From: Bacteroidales bacterium
GTDB lineage: Bacteria > Bacteroidota > Bacteroidia > Bacteroidales > Bacteroidaceae
DNA: 64,000 nucleotides
Assembly: GCA_030528715.1 (NCBI GenBank)
Contig: JAUMYJ010000001.1
Coordinates: forward strand, 62,001 to 126,000
Direction of reading: 5' to 3'
Position 1 is the stretch's first letter, and each line of letters begins with the position of its first letter. Both the position numbers and the translations under genes were made by a program. The notes under the pieces are model-generated. The model did not search any database, was not told where the DNA came from, and saw nothing but the letters and a program-made list of their open reading frames with translations. Below are positions 28,462-36,417 of this stretch, in pieces.

Positions 28462-31383
28462 ATGAAGCAAATCTACTACACATTGATGTGCAAGCGTAGC
28501 ATACAGCTCGCATGCACCTTGCTTGTGGCAGCGTTTACGAGCTTAATGGCCTATGGACAAAGTAACCTAGATGCTTTAGCACGTGTCCAAACCTCGGAAA
28601 CCATACCTACAGAGACAGAGTGGCCTGCCGATGTCAAATGGCAATACCTGACCATCCACAACAATCGTTACCCACTGCAATACACGCCGAGTCAATCAGA
28701 GATTCCGCTCACCTCAGGTATGACATCGACCTACACAGACAACCACCTATGGGCTATCATTGGCACGCCTGCCGAAGGATATCGCATCTACAACAAAGCG
28801 GCTGGTCCTAGCAAAGTGTTATCATCGCCTAAGGGCAACTTGAATGGTAAGCCTATTCTTAAAGACCTCTCAACGCTTGCAGCAACCGACATCGAGCGCT
28901 GGCGTTTCTTGATGGGACATAACTCTGTAAAAGGCTCAGTCTACATTGCTGAGCAAGGCACAAACAACCGCATGAACCGCAACGGCAGTAAATTAAGCTT
29001 TTGGTCGGGTGCAGATGGAGGCTCAGCGTTCTTGTCATTCCCAGTCAATGCCACCACACCACCCACTCAAGCCATCCGCACAAGCTATAGCCAACTTACG
29101 ACTGCTAATCTCGCCATAAACATCAAAGCTGGGGCTCGCTTTATGTTCCATGAAACATTCGGCAGCGTAGATGGTTATATGTTTGATGATGGCTACCGCA
29201 GTACCGTGCAAATCAAGCAAGCTCGTCCTATACTCAACTTTCCCCCACACATCAACTACGCATGGGAGCTCGTAGCTACCGCAGAGGATGACGTTTTCAA
29301 CGTTAAAAATGTTGGTACGAACCGCTTCGTAGGTGATGTAACAGCACAAGGAGAACTACCCGTAAACCTCGTGACCAGTGCCGAACAAGCCATGAAAGTG
29401 CAAGTTGTCATAGACAACAGTCGCGTAGCCATCCGACGTAAAGACCCTATAGGTAGCGATGTGATGTTTTTTCACGGCTTTGGGTCAAGAAATGATGACA
29501 AGAGCAACCGCTTCGTAGTATTCAGAAATTCACAGAGTGCCTACCAATTAATCCCCATACAAACAGCAGAGCCTACGGCAACTCCCACAGTCAACATAAC
29601 CGTACAGCACGAAGGTATCGGCACTAATGGTGCAAGCAGTATAGGAACAACAACCGCCAGCCTCTATTCTGGACAAACGCTTATTCCTGCTTTCTTCAAT
29701 CCTATTCTACAAGATGTAACAGCCTTCGCAGCCGTTGGTAGCTCTGAGGATAATACGTTCAAGCTGACCTACAACCTGCCTTTCGACCTCACGACAGACA
29801 TCAGCAACCCTATATGGCAAGGCATGCAATTACATCGTACCAATAAATTTACAATTGCTGCCAACGCAGCAGGTACAGAGCTAGAACTCCACTCTGCTGC
29901 TTCGGCTGCCTCGCGCATCACAGACCCCACGCTATGGGTCGTAACAGGTAACCTTGTTGATGGTTTTAAGATTTACAACAAGCTCCATGGCACTGGCAAA
30001 GTATTGTATTCTGACAATGCTAACAATGGCACATATGTCAAGTTGGGCGATGCTACGGAACATGCTAGCAGTGTATTCTTCATAGCCAACCACGGCAATG
30101 GTTATGTCGTCTATCGCAAGAAGACTCCTAACGGACAAGCCTATTTCAACAACTTTAGTGGCGCAGGCAAAGTGCGCTATTGGCAATCGGCAGACGATGG
30201 CTCTATGGTATTCTTTACCAATCAAGCCACACTCATCAACGATGCGAAGACTACCATTGCCGAAGCACTCACGCCTTACGAAGCTACCAAAGACGCAGGC
30301 TACATTGGCTCACTCTCTACGGCAGACTACAATGCACTCAATAACCAAATTGGTAGCCTAAACTCTCTAGAAGACTTGATTCATTGGAATAACGAGATCA
30401 AGGCAAAACAAATGCCCTACCATCCTGGTCGCTTCTATCGTATCCTCTTTAAAGACAATACAAACAAACGTATCAAAGTTGCTTATAGTAACGACCAAAT
30501 CAACGCATACACTTCTACAGACAATGATGTGGCCTCCCTATGGCAATTGAGTGGTGAGAGCACTGCTATCAAATTAAGCAACCCTAACACTGGCAAGTAC
30601 ACCGCATTTAGCCCTGGGGGCTTGTATCTGAACAATAAGGATGAAGCCACCGCTGCTACACACGAACTCATGCAAGGCAATGACCCTGTAGCGCGTGTAT
30701 TGAAGCTAGGAACCTCATTCATTGGCCTAAACAACCCTGATCAAGAAACGAGTTCTTTGGGACAGAGCATTGCAATCAATGTGCCCAATGCTCAATTCTA
30801 CCTCCAAGAGGTAGCGACTCACGACGTGACCATTACCGATGCTGGTTATGCCACGATGACACTACCCTTTGCCGTGACCCTACCTACTGGCCTCAAAGCC
30901 ATGATCATCACTAGCGTCAATGCAACGCATGCACAACTCACGACCTTGGCCGAAGCGACCCAAGTCGTACCTGCCAACACTCCCGTAGTGCTACAAGGTA
31001 CACCAGGCATCTACACACTGACCATCGCCTACGACGATGCTACATCAGCCCCATCAAACAACCTGCTCGATGGTGTCACAGCACCAGGCGCGCTGACCGA
31101 GGCTGACTACATCTTCGCCAAGCCCGATGGAGAGGCTGCTGGCTTCTACCGCACATCTAGTGCCATTGATACGTTTGGCCCCAACAAAGCTATCTTGCGC
31201 GGTGCTAATGCTAACCCATCATCGGGTGCAGCACTACTCTTTGGCGACATCACCACAGGCCTTCACACAGCTACGACCCAAACGCAAGCCACTATCTACT
31301 ACAACCTACAAGGCCAGCGCGTAGCACAGCCCACACGTGGTATCTACATCACTAGTGAGGGTAAAAAGGTCATAATAAAATAA
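28462..31383 (+). CDS. Large secreted protein with a Por-like C-terminal tail
   Basis: A 973-aa exported protein. The signal peptide is about 1-31, ending AYGQ. The body contains repeated modules: the segment pattern LWAIIGTPAEGYRIYNKAAG (about 99) recurs later as LWVVTGNLVDGFKIYNK (about 490) and each is followed by a GKVL-type word, so the protein has an internal duplication of lectin-like or beta-trefoil-like repeats. The last 30 residues, YYNLQGQRV...GIYI...KKVIIK, match the pattern of short C-terminal tails in Bacteroidales secreted proteins, related to the type A signal for T9SS. The T9SS core operon is 9 kb away. Adhesion or glycan binding is an inference. The ATG at 28462 was chosen because an export signal starts there; the ATG at 28321 adds 47 unlike residues. 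Confidence 0.7.
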   Translation: MKQIYYTLMCKRSIQLACTLLVAAFTSLMAYGQSNLDALARVQTSETIPTETEWPADVKWQYLTIHNNRYPLQYTPSQSEIPLTSGMTSTYTDNHLWAIIGTPAEGYRIYNKAAGPSKVLSSPKGNLNGKPILKDLSTLAATDIERWRFLMGHNSVKGSVYIAEQGTNNRMNRNGSKLSFWSGADGGSAFLSFPVNATTPPTQAIRTSYSQLTTANLAINIKAGARFMFHETFGSVDGYMFDDGYRSTVQIKQARPILNFPPHINYAWELVATAEDDVFNVKNVGTNRFVGDVTAQGELPVNLVTSAEQAMKVQVVIDNSRVAIRRKDPIGSDVMFFHGFGSRNDDKSNRFVVFRNSQSAYQLIPIQTAEPTATPTVNITVQHEGIGTNGASSIGTTTASLYSGQTLIPAFFNPILQDVTAFAAVGSSEDNTFKLTYNLPFDLTTDISNPIWQGMQLHRTNKFTIAANAAGTELELHSAASAASRITDPTLWVVTGNLVDGFKIYNKLHGTGKVLYSDNANNGTYVKLGDATEHASSVFFIANHGNGYVVYRKKTPNGQAYFNNFSGAGKVRYWQSADDGSMVFFTNQATLINDAKTTIAEALTPYEATKDAGYIGSLSTADYNALNNQIGSLNSLEDLIHWNNEIKAKQMPYHPGRFYRILFKDNTNKRIKVAYSNDQINAYTSTDNDVASLWQLSGESTAIKLSNPNTGKYTAFSPGGLYLNNKDEATAATHELMQGNDPVARVLKLGTSFIGLNNPDQETSSLGQSIAINVPNAQFYLQEVATHDVTITDAGYATMTLPFAVTLPTGLKAMIITSVNATHAQLTTLAEATQVVPANTPVVLQGTPGIYTLTIAYDDATSAPSNNLLDGVTAPGALTEADYIFAKPDGEAAGFYRTSSAIDTFGPNKAILRGANANPSSGAALLFGDITTGLHTATTQTQATIYYNLQGQRVAQPTRGIYITSEGKKVIIK

Positions 31384-31410
31384 CACGCAACGTACTTAAC
31401 AGACAATAGC

Positions 31411-31581
31411 ATGAAACAATACATGGCTCCTAAGGCTACTAGCGTGGCCTATCCTCAGCTGATGGAGGATATCATCAAGACATCAACCATACGTGTTGAT
31501 CCAAGCCAAGCACTTGGCCGTCGCTTCCACGACACGTGGGACTTCAATGCTGACCTCAGTGCTGGCATCGAAGACGAGTAA
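31411..31581 (+). CDS. Small 56-aa peptide gene
   Basis: A 56-aa ORF 27 bp after the large secreted protein gene, in the same direction, ending before a terminator. The N-terminus MKQYMAPKATSV resembles, from memory, a common Bacteroidales small-protein family beginning MKKYMxP. The middle has RRFHDTWDF and the end is acidic (SAGIEDE). It has no signal peptide or membrane segment. Pairing with a secreted protein and the shared terminator suggest they are co-expressed. The function is unknown: it may be a precursor peptide, a small partner or an accessory of the exported protein. Confidence 0.6.
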   Translation: MKQYMAPKATSVAYPQLMEDIIKTSTIRVDPSQALGRRFHDTWDFNADLSAGIEDE

Positions 31582-31612
31582 GCCACGCGTTTACAGTAAA
31601 ACCATACATTCA

Positions 31613-31650
31613 GTGGCTGCATCATCTCTCTTATGAGATGGTGCAGCCAC
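31613..31650 (+). terminator. Terminator hairpin after the small peptide gene
   Basis: A 16-bp stem (31613-31628 with 31635-31650, one G-T pair) with a 6-nt loop lies 31 bp after the stop. It is not followed by a strong T tract. Confidence 0.6.
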
Positions 31651-31689
31651 GCACTATCAGACACAATGCTAGGCCATACCTACAAAAAG

Positions 31690-31740
31690 AGCTGCATCGC
31701 AACGCATAAACGTTAGCCGATGCAGCTTTATTTTTTATTT
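31690..31740. terminator. Bidirectional terminator before the DUF3467 gene
   Basis: A 10-bp stem (31690-31699 with 31718-31727) with an 18-nt loop. T-rich tails follow on both strands: TTATTTTTT on plus and CTTTTTG on minus. It would end the plus-strand unit and the minus-strand DUF3467 transcript. Confidence 0.75.
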
Positions 31741-31751
31741 GAGGAAAACCC

Positions 31752-32087
31752 TTAGGCTTGTCCGCCAGGCACACCAAATGGCGTAGCAGTATTGCCCACA
31801 CCAGCAGGTGCGTCTTCTGGCATGCCTAGATTGATGGTGCCAAAAGCAGCTTCGTAACGTGCTACATTTTCTTGTAGGGCAAGGAGTAAGCGCTTGGCAT
31901 GTTCGGGTGCCATCACAATACGGCTCTTCACGCCAGCCTTTGGCACGCCAGGGAGCACGCGGATAAAGTCAAAGACCATTTCGGCACTCGAATGCGTAAT
32001 GAGTGCTAAGTTGGTATAGATACCTTCTGCGACTTCGGGTGTGAGCTCAATTTGGAGCTGGCCATCTTGGATTTCGTTTTCTGCCAT
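31752..32087 (-). CDS. DUF3467 family protein
   Basis: A 111-aa protein matching DUF3467 by eye. The family core is ELTPEVAEGIYTNLALITHSS (in shorter words: GIYTNLALITHS), FDFIRVLPG, and SRIVMAPEHAKRLLLALQENV. The tail is Gly/Pro-rich. Members are small cytosolic proteins of unknown function, widespread in Bacteroidota. The ATG at 32087 was chosen; an in-frame ATG at 32150 adds a Lys/Asn-rich stretch that is not family-like. A -7 box is at 32171-32178. The ancestral neighbour upstream is probably the prenyl synthetase gene, now separated by the ATPase-nuclease cassette. Confidence 0.8.
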   Translation of the reverse strand: MAENEIQDGQLQIELTPEVAEGIYTNLALITHSSAEMVFDFIRVLPGVPKAGVKSRIVMAPEHAKRLLLALQENVARYEAAFGTINLGMPEDAPAGVGNTATPFGVPGGQA

Positions 32088-32170
32088 GAGTTTGTTGATT
32101 TTTATAGAGTTGTTATTTTGTTTTTCAGCCTTCTTGTCAGCGCAAAGCAATGCGCCAGCTTAGCCAAAGA

Positions 32171-32178
32171 CAAAGATA
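32171..32178 (-). promoter_or_regulatory. Promoter -7 box of the DUF3467 gene
   Basis: TATCTTTG on the minus strand (32178-32171), about 85 bp before the start codon. A TTG word lies 17 bp upstream, a little short of the usual spacing. The box lies between the left 26-bp repeat and the gene, so the gene keeps its own promoter next to the inserted cassette. Confidence 0.5.
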
Positions 32179-32227
32179 AACAAAATTATCGAAAACAACG
32201 TGATTTAGGTGCGAAATAATACACCCA

Positions 32228-32253
32228 TTACACTTCACGTCCCAAGAGCGAGT
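32228..32253. repeat. 26-bp direct repeat, left copy (att-like)
   Basis: Identical over 26 bp to 34363-34388, which is the last eight codons and stop of the prenyl synthetase gene. This copy has no gene attached. It directly abuts the stop codon of the nuclease-like gene (32254). Perfect identity suggests a recent duplication at the time of insertion, as in integration into the 3' end of a gene. Confidence 0.9.
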
Positions 32254-32916
32254 CTAATACAATAGACAATTCTCACTTTCGACAGTATCGGCCAATTGCA
32301 GATGCACGTTAAAGGGTATATCTACGAGCATTTCAGACAGTTGTACCTCCTGCTTAATAAAGTCTCTCAACTGAAACACTTTTTGGCGCGTTTTGTAGAG
32401 CGATTGCGTAAACGTCAAGTCTTGCGATAACTTGCCTAGCATTTCATCACGTCTAACCTTGTCTAAAAAACCAGCAGGATCTTTGGGGGGCAAACATGCG
32501 ATAATAGCCGTTATCTTTACCTTTTTTGGGGTATACTTGGGACAAAGCGACAGCCACATGTGTATTTTGAGCCAAGAGAATACGATTTGCTTTGCAGCCT
32601 TATAAATGTCTTGAGAACTAAATGTAGATTTTAGCTCAACCAACACGACATGACAACGAGACGCTTCATCACAGAGTGCAATACCATCGCAATTGGCATC
32701 TTCAAACCAAAAATCTGCTACTTTTTTATCTATCTGTGCGCCTTTTAGCATGCTTTGCCAGTTGCTATACAGTGCTGGGGCGATGCTATAATAGCGCTTG
32801 GAGAGGTGTAGCATTAGGCCTTTAAGTTTTGCCTTAGGGCTAGATTCACACACCTCCCATACACTATCGTGTGCGGCAATGCCATTGGGAAAGTTGGCAT
32901 AAAATGCTGTTATCAT
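32254..32916 (-). CDS. PD-(D/E)xK-like nuclease, cassette gene 2
   Basis: A 220-aa protein without a recognised name. Its middle carries a PD-(D/E)xK-like core: Asp77 (CDGIALC), then after 16 residues Glu94-Leu-Lys96 (VVLVELKS), followed by a helix with KAAKQI, which may supply the usual downstream Lys/Gln. The motif suggests a DNA- or RNA-cutting enzyme. It starts 8 bp after the ATPase gene on the same strand, so the two are almost certainly co-translated. The stop codon lies directly against the left 26-bp repeat. No signal peptide or membrane segment is present. It could also be a structural relative without activity; catalysis is not proven. Confidence 0.6.
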   Translation of the reverse strand: MITAFYANFPNGIAAHDSVWEVCESSPKAKLKGLMLHLSKRYYSIAPALYSNWQSMLKGAQIDKKVADFWFEDANCDGIALCDEASRCHVVLVELKSTFSSQDIYKAAKQIVFSWLKIHMWLSLCPKYTPKKVKITAIIACLPPKDPAGFLDKVRRDEMLGKLSQDLTFTQSLYKTRQKVFQLRDFIKQEVQLSEMLVDIPFNVHLQLADTVESENCLLY

Positions 32917-32924
32917 AGTCCAAA

Positions 32925-34229
32925 CTACGCTTGTTCCCTCAACCAGTTACTGATGCGCTCACCGTTGGCTACATCTTCATTAAGCACATCAAAAAACGTT
33001 TTAAACGATATGCCCGATGAAAAATCTGTTTCGCTCACGATACGCGTTATACCATCGTCTTCGCGACAGAAATAATAAGCAGAGAAACCTTGTGTAGCAA
33101 ACGTACAGCTAGGGTCTATACCGCGTGCTTGACAGGCTTGTTCAAAAGCACGTTTTGTATCTTCATGATGCTCGCTTTCAAACGTCTCTCGAAGTTTTCC
33201 AAGCATGATAAGCTCATTCACCCTACGCAAGAAGTAGTCGCTATGCGTTGTAATTTGCATGTGTGTTCCCACCGCTTTTAAGCGTGCAACGACATCAGCC
33301 ATTTTACGCTGCTTCAAAGGGTGAAGGTGTGCTTCAGGTTCTTCAAAAAGTAACGCAGTCGTCCCCATATCTCGTTTCCCGATGAGGAAAGCCAATGGCC
33401 CCAATTCTCTGACAGAAGCCGCAGAGGCCGATACGGGCATCTCCACATCATCGCTCGTAATATAAAAGAACTCACCATCTTTGCGCTCTATACGTCCTCC
33501 TATGACGTTCGCGATGGTAGCATCTAATTGCTCATAACGTTCATCTAAATCTGGGTAATAAGACAAACCTCTAAACCATTGCTGATAGCGTCTGTATAAG
33601 CCTGTGAGAGGATAGACCTGTTCTGTCAATGCTACGGCACGTGCAGGTGGTAAAATATAGGCTTGTCTCAACGCATCATAGCTACCAAAAATCTTTTGTA
33701 TCAGCGCATGGCGTAAGAGAAACGCAAAAGGCGACTCCTCACCAACTTGTCCAGTAGCACTGATGTTATAAGACAAGTCATCTAGTGTGAGCTTATAATA
33801 CAGATCTTCTTTATTGACGAGACCTTTGAGACTAGCGGTGTAGTCAATACGAAACGTACCATTCTTTTGCGGAGGCAAGAAAATCCGTAATATAGCGCTA
33901 AATTCTTCATGATTGAGCATGTCACGAAGATAACGTATCGCATCATCTTTAGAGAGCCATTCTTCGAGTTCTTGCTGGTCTATTTCTATGGCAACACCTG
34001 CATCATCTTTCCACATGTGCTGCATTTGGTTAAAATCGTAATTTTGCTCTTCAAAAAAACGATTGAGCCTCTGACTATCCAAAAGAAACTCATAGATATA
34101 GTGACAGAGCATGGCCACATAGCTTTTTCCTAAGCCTGACTCACCCAAAAAGAGCATTACGGGCGACAATGTAATTTGAGCGTTTTCGATGCTCCCAAGT
34201 TTCTTTATATCTATCCTTAGTGTTTCCAT
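32925..34229 (-). CDS. OLD/ABC-type AAA ATPase, cassette gene 1
   Basis: A 434-aa ATPase of the AAA_15/AAA_21 (OLD/Rad50-like) class. Walker A is GESGLGKS at residues 29-36. A long helical insert (about 45-260) follows. The signature-like SASAASVRELGPL (about 267-279), Walker B LLFEEPEAHLHP (293-304) and switch His329 (TTHSDYF) come in ABC order. The part after 345 lacks a TOPRIM motif, so the nuclease activity presumably lies in the partner gene. Such ATPases sense damaged or foreign DNA in defence systems such as Gabija, Septu and PARIS. The ATG at 34229 was chosen on family grounds; 34253 is also in frame. A -7 box lies at 34282-34289. Codon use looks more AT-rich than the neighbours. Confidence 0.78.
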   Translation of the reverse strand: METLRIDIKKLGSIENAQITLSPVMLFLGESGLGKSYVAMLCHYIYEFLLDSQRLNRFFEEQNYDFNQMQHMWKDDAGVAIEIDQQELEEWLSKDDAIRYLRDMLNHEEFSAILRIFLPPQKNGTFRIDYTASLKGLVNKEDLYYKLTLDDLSYNISATGQVGEESPFAFLLRHALIQKIFGSYDALRQAYILPPARAVALTEQVYPLTGLYRRYQQWFRGLSYYPDLDERYEQLDATIANVIGGRIERKDGEFFYITSDDVEMPVSASAASVRELGPLAFLIGKRDMGTTALLFEEPEAHLHPLKQRKMADVVARLKAVGTHMQITTHSDYFLRRVNELIMLGKLRETFESEHHEDTKRAFEQACQARGIDPSCTFATQGFSAYYFCREDDGITRIVSETDFSSGISFKTFFDVLNEDVANGERISNWLREQA

Positions 34230-34281
34230 ATCTACACTACTTTGCACTCGCATATACTCTTTATGCACTTCTTTGCACTCA

Positions 34282-34289
34282 CAAAGGTA
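34282..34289 (-). promoter_or_regulatory. Promoter -7 box of the cassette
   Basis: TACCTTTG on the minus strand (34289-34282) lies about 50 bp before the ATPase start codon. A run of eight T's lies just upstream and the -33 element is not clear. The cassette thus has its own promoter inside the repeats and need not rely on the prenyl synthetase gene. Confidence 0.5.
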
Positions 34290-34362
34290 CAAAAAAAACA
34301 CAAAGCAGTTAGCTGCGATCATAAAATATCATGTAAAAAACATGCATTTAACCCTATAAACT

Positions 34363-34388
34363 TTACACTTCACGTCCCAAGAGCGAGT
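34363..34388. repeat. 26-bp direct repeat, right copy (inside prenyl synthetase gene end)
   Basis: This is the 3' end of the prenyl synthetase gene (codons for the last eight residues and stop). It is identical to 32228-32253. Because this copy keeps the gene intact, the cassette lies between a functional gene end and a detached second copy, the classic pattern of site-specific insertion at a gene's 3' end. Confidence 0.9.
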
Positions 34389-35337
34389 TAGCAAAGTCCC
34401 AAATGGCCTGCTTGCGCTCAGTAGGTACATCGATGGCATCGAGGTAGGCTTTGGCCTTGGTGTAGTAGGCATTAATAGCTGTTTGACAGAGGGTGTCTAC
34501 ACCTACGTGGCGGTAAAGGGCTAGCACGGCAGCGATTTTGGCATCGGCTTGGGCTGAGTCGTTGGTAGCCCACCAATGTTCAAGCTGTACGCGCTGCTGT
34601 GGTGTAGCACACTGCCAAGCGTTAATGGCGAGGTAGGTTTTCTTATTGCACAAGATATCGCCCCCAATGCGTTTGCCAAAGCTCTCGGCTGTGCCAAAAC
34701 AATCAAGGTAGTCGTCTTGCAACTGAAAAGCGATACCGATTTCCTCTCCAAAGCGGTAGAGCAATTGAGCCGCTTCGGGTGTGGCACCTGCCAACATGCC
34801 ACCTAGCTGCATGGCACACGCCACGAGGACGGAAGTTTTGAGGCGTATCATTTCGAGGTACTCGGCCTCAGACACATCGGTGCGCAGCTCAAAATTCATA
34901 TCCATCTGCTGGCCTTCGCCAATTTCGAGTGCCGTGCGTGTAAAGCATTCGAGTGCGGCAGGCGTGATGTTAGGGCAAGCCAAGAGGTGCTGATAGGCCA
35001 AAACAAGCATAGAGTCACCCGACAATATGGCCGTATTATCGTTCCACTTACGGTGTACGGTGGGCTGCCCACGCCGCACAAGGGCACGATCCATAAGGTC
35101 GTCATGCAAGAGCGTATAGTTGTGATAGGTTTCGAGCCCCAAGGCGGCAGGCATCGGCACGAGGTCGGTACGGCCGCTCATCATTTGATAAGCCAAGAGT
35201 AAGAATACGGGGCGAATACGCTTGCCACCAAGCGACAGCACATAGGCGATAGGCTCATAGAGCCCTTCGGGTTGGGTGGGATAGTGCTGGCTAGCAAGTG
35301 CAGTATTGACGTCACGAATGAGTTGTTCAAAAATCAT
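34363..35337 (-). CDS. Polyprenyl (isoprenoid) diphosphate synthetase
   Basis: A 324-aa trans-prenyltransferase that chains isopentenyl diphosphate units. The first aspartate-rich motif is DDLMD (about residue 79, HDDLMDRALVRRG) and the second is DDYLD (FQLQDDYLDCFG, about 208). The segment GGKRIRPVF near residue 36 is also typical. The family makes farnesyl, geranylgeranyl or longer chains for quinones and lipid carriers; the chain length cannot be read safely. The C-terminus NSLLGREV falls in the 26-bp repeat. In many Bacteroidales this family lies near DUF3467 genes, in keeping with an insertion between them. Confidence 0.92.
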   Translation of the reverse strand: MIFEQLIRDVNTALASQHYPTQPEGLYEPIAYVLSLGGKRIRPVFLLLAYQMMSGRTDLVPMPAALGLETYHNYTLLHDDLMDRALVRRGQPTVHRKWNDNTAILSGDSMLVLAYQHLLACPNITPAALECFTRTALEIGEGQQMDMNFELRTDVSEAEYLEMIRLKTSVLVACAMQLGGMLAGATPEAAQLLYRFGEEIGIAFQLQDDYLDCFGTAESFGKRIGGDILCNKKTYLAINAWQCATPQQRVQLEHWWATNDSAQADAKIAAVLALYRHVGVDTLCQTAINAYYTKAKAYLDAIDVPTERKQAIWDFANSLLGREV

Positions 35338-35389
35338 AGCTCGAAGCGATTGATAAAGATGAGGTGTGAGGTAATGGCGTTAATATTGC

Positions 35390-35411
35390 TGTGTAACGGG
35401 CATTATACATA
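35390..35411. repeat. Single 22-bp palindromic unit
   Basis: One unit related to those at 1564-1607 and 55839-55926 (TGTGTAACGG then CATTATACATA). It lies just upstream of the prenyl synthetase start on the minus strand, and downstream of the TonB gene. The TGTGTAA...TTATACA symmetry is kept. Confidence 0.6.
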
Positions 35412-35464
35412 TTGGCTAGCCAAGGGTTTGTTTAGCCCTATACTCCTAGCGACAAGCCCTAGGC

Positions 35465-36277
35465 CTAGGGCTCGGGCATAAAATGCACAGGCAGTGTGAC
35501 AGCCACAGGCACAGCTTGGCCAGCCGCATTGCGGCCAGGCCTCCATTGAGGCAGTGTCTTCACGGCACCTAGGGCAGAAGCGTCTAGCATGCGGTCGCCC
35601 GAAGATTGCTCAATACGGGCTTCTTTGACCTGGCCATCTGTATCTACAACAAAGGCCACAAGCACGACACCCATGGTTTTCTTTGCACGCCAAGCCGAGG
35701 GGTAGACCACGCGCTCGTCTAGCCACTTCATGAGGGCTTGCAGGCCGCCTGGAAAGTCGGGAAGTATGGTGACTTTGTCTGTCACAACGAGCGTAGGATT
35801 TACAAGATCTTGGCCAAGATCTTCGGGGGGGTCTTCATCGGCTGCTGCCCCTGCAAAAATGAGCGCATCGTGTAGGTGCTTTACGATGCTGGGTGTGCCT
35901 AGCGTTAGCACGTCAGAGTGACTCACTTGGTTGCTTATGGTAGGTGTGGTACTGGCAGCCTTAGGCGGCAGTTTAGCAACGGCCGTGCGGCGACGGCCAG
36001 CAGCCACAGCATGGAGCTCATGCCCCTCTTGGGTAGGGCTGGCAAGGTCGGCCAAGACTTCTAGGTTTATTTCGCCCTCTTCCATGAGTTTAGATTTAGC
36101 CCACTGCCAGCCAACAAGGCTAGCTACGATGGCGACCCCGATAGCCACAATCACAGCTAGCACAAAGGCATAGCGATGCCCTGCACGCTGCCTTAGACGA
36201 TAGGCACCATATTGCTTGTTGCGCCCCTCAAAAACGAGTTCGCACCAAGCTTGCGAAAATAAACTGTCGGACTGCAC
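35465..36277 (-). CDS. TonB-family energy transducer
   Basis: A 270-aa protein with an N-terminal transmembrane helix at about 33-55, after a short cytosolic segment (VFEGRNKQYGAYRLRQRAG) that is typical of Bacteroidota TonB homologs. The periplasmic linker is rich in Ala, Thr and Pro. The C-terminal TonB domain from about 183 includes MKWLDERVVYPSAWR, VDTDGQVKEARIEQSSGD, and LPQWRPGRNAAGQAVPV, all family-typical. It passes the proton-motive energy of ExbB/ExbD to outer-membrane receptors. ExbBD genes are not in the window. It is a single-gene unit divergent from porQ. Confidence 0.88.
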   Translation of the reverse strand: MQSDSLFSQAWCELVFEGRNKQYGAYRLRQRAGHRYAFVLAVIVAIGVAIVASLVGWQWAKSKLMEEGEINLEVLADLASPTQEGHELHAVAAGRRRTAVAKLPPKAASTTPTISNQVSHSDVLTLGTPSIVKHLHDALIFAGAAADEDPPEDLGQDLVNPTLVVTDKVTILPDFPGGLQALMKWLDERVVYPSAWRAKKTMGVVLVAFVVDTDGQVKEARIEQSSGDRMLDASALGAVKTLPQWRPGRNAAGQAVPVAVTLPVHFMPEP

Positions 36278-36388
36278 GTTATGGTTAATAAGATGGAGAT
36301 ACAGGCGTAGAGCTCACTCAAAGGGCACTTGCTTGTGCTAAAATCAATTTTGCTAGTACAAAAATACGCCCAATTCTGCAAATTGTGC

Positions 36389-36396
36389 TATCTTTG
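36389..36396 (+). promoter_or_regulatory. Promoter -7 box of porQ
   Basis: TATCTTTG at 36389-36396 lies about 22 bp before the chosen ATG at 36418. No clear -33 element is seen. It favours the start at 36418 over the ATG at 36385. Confidence 0.55.
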
Positions 36397-36417
36397 GTCT
36401 ACTTTTTAAGCATTTCA

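Noticed and set aside
32925..34322. Start of the cassette ATPase at 34322
   Set aside because: It would begin upstream of the -7 box at 34282-34289 and adds 31 hydrophobic, Cys-rich residues before the family N-terminus.
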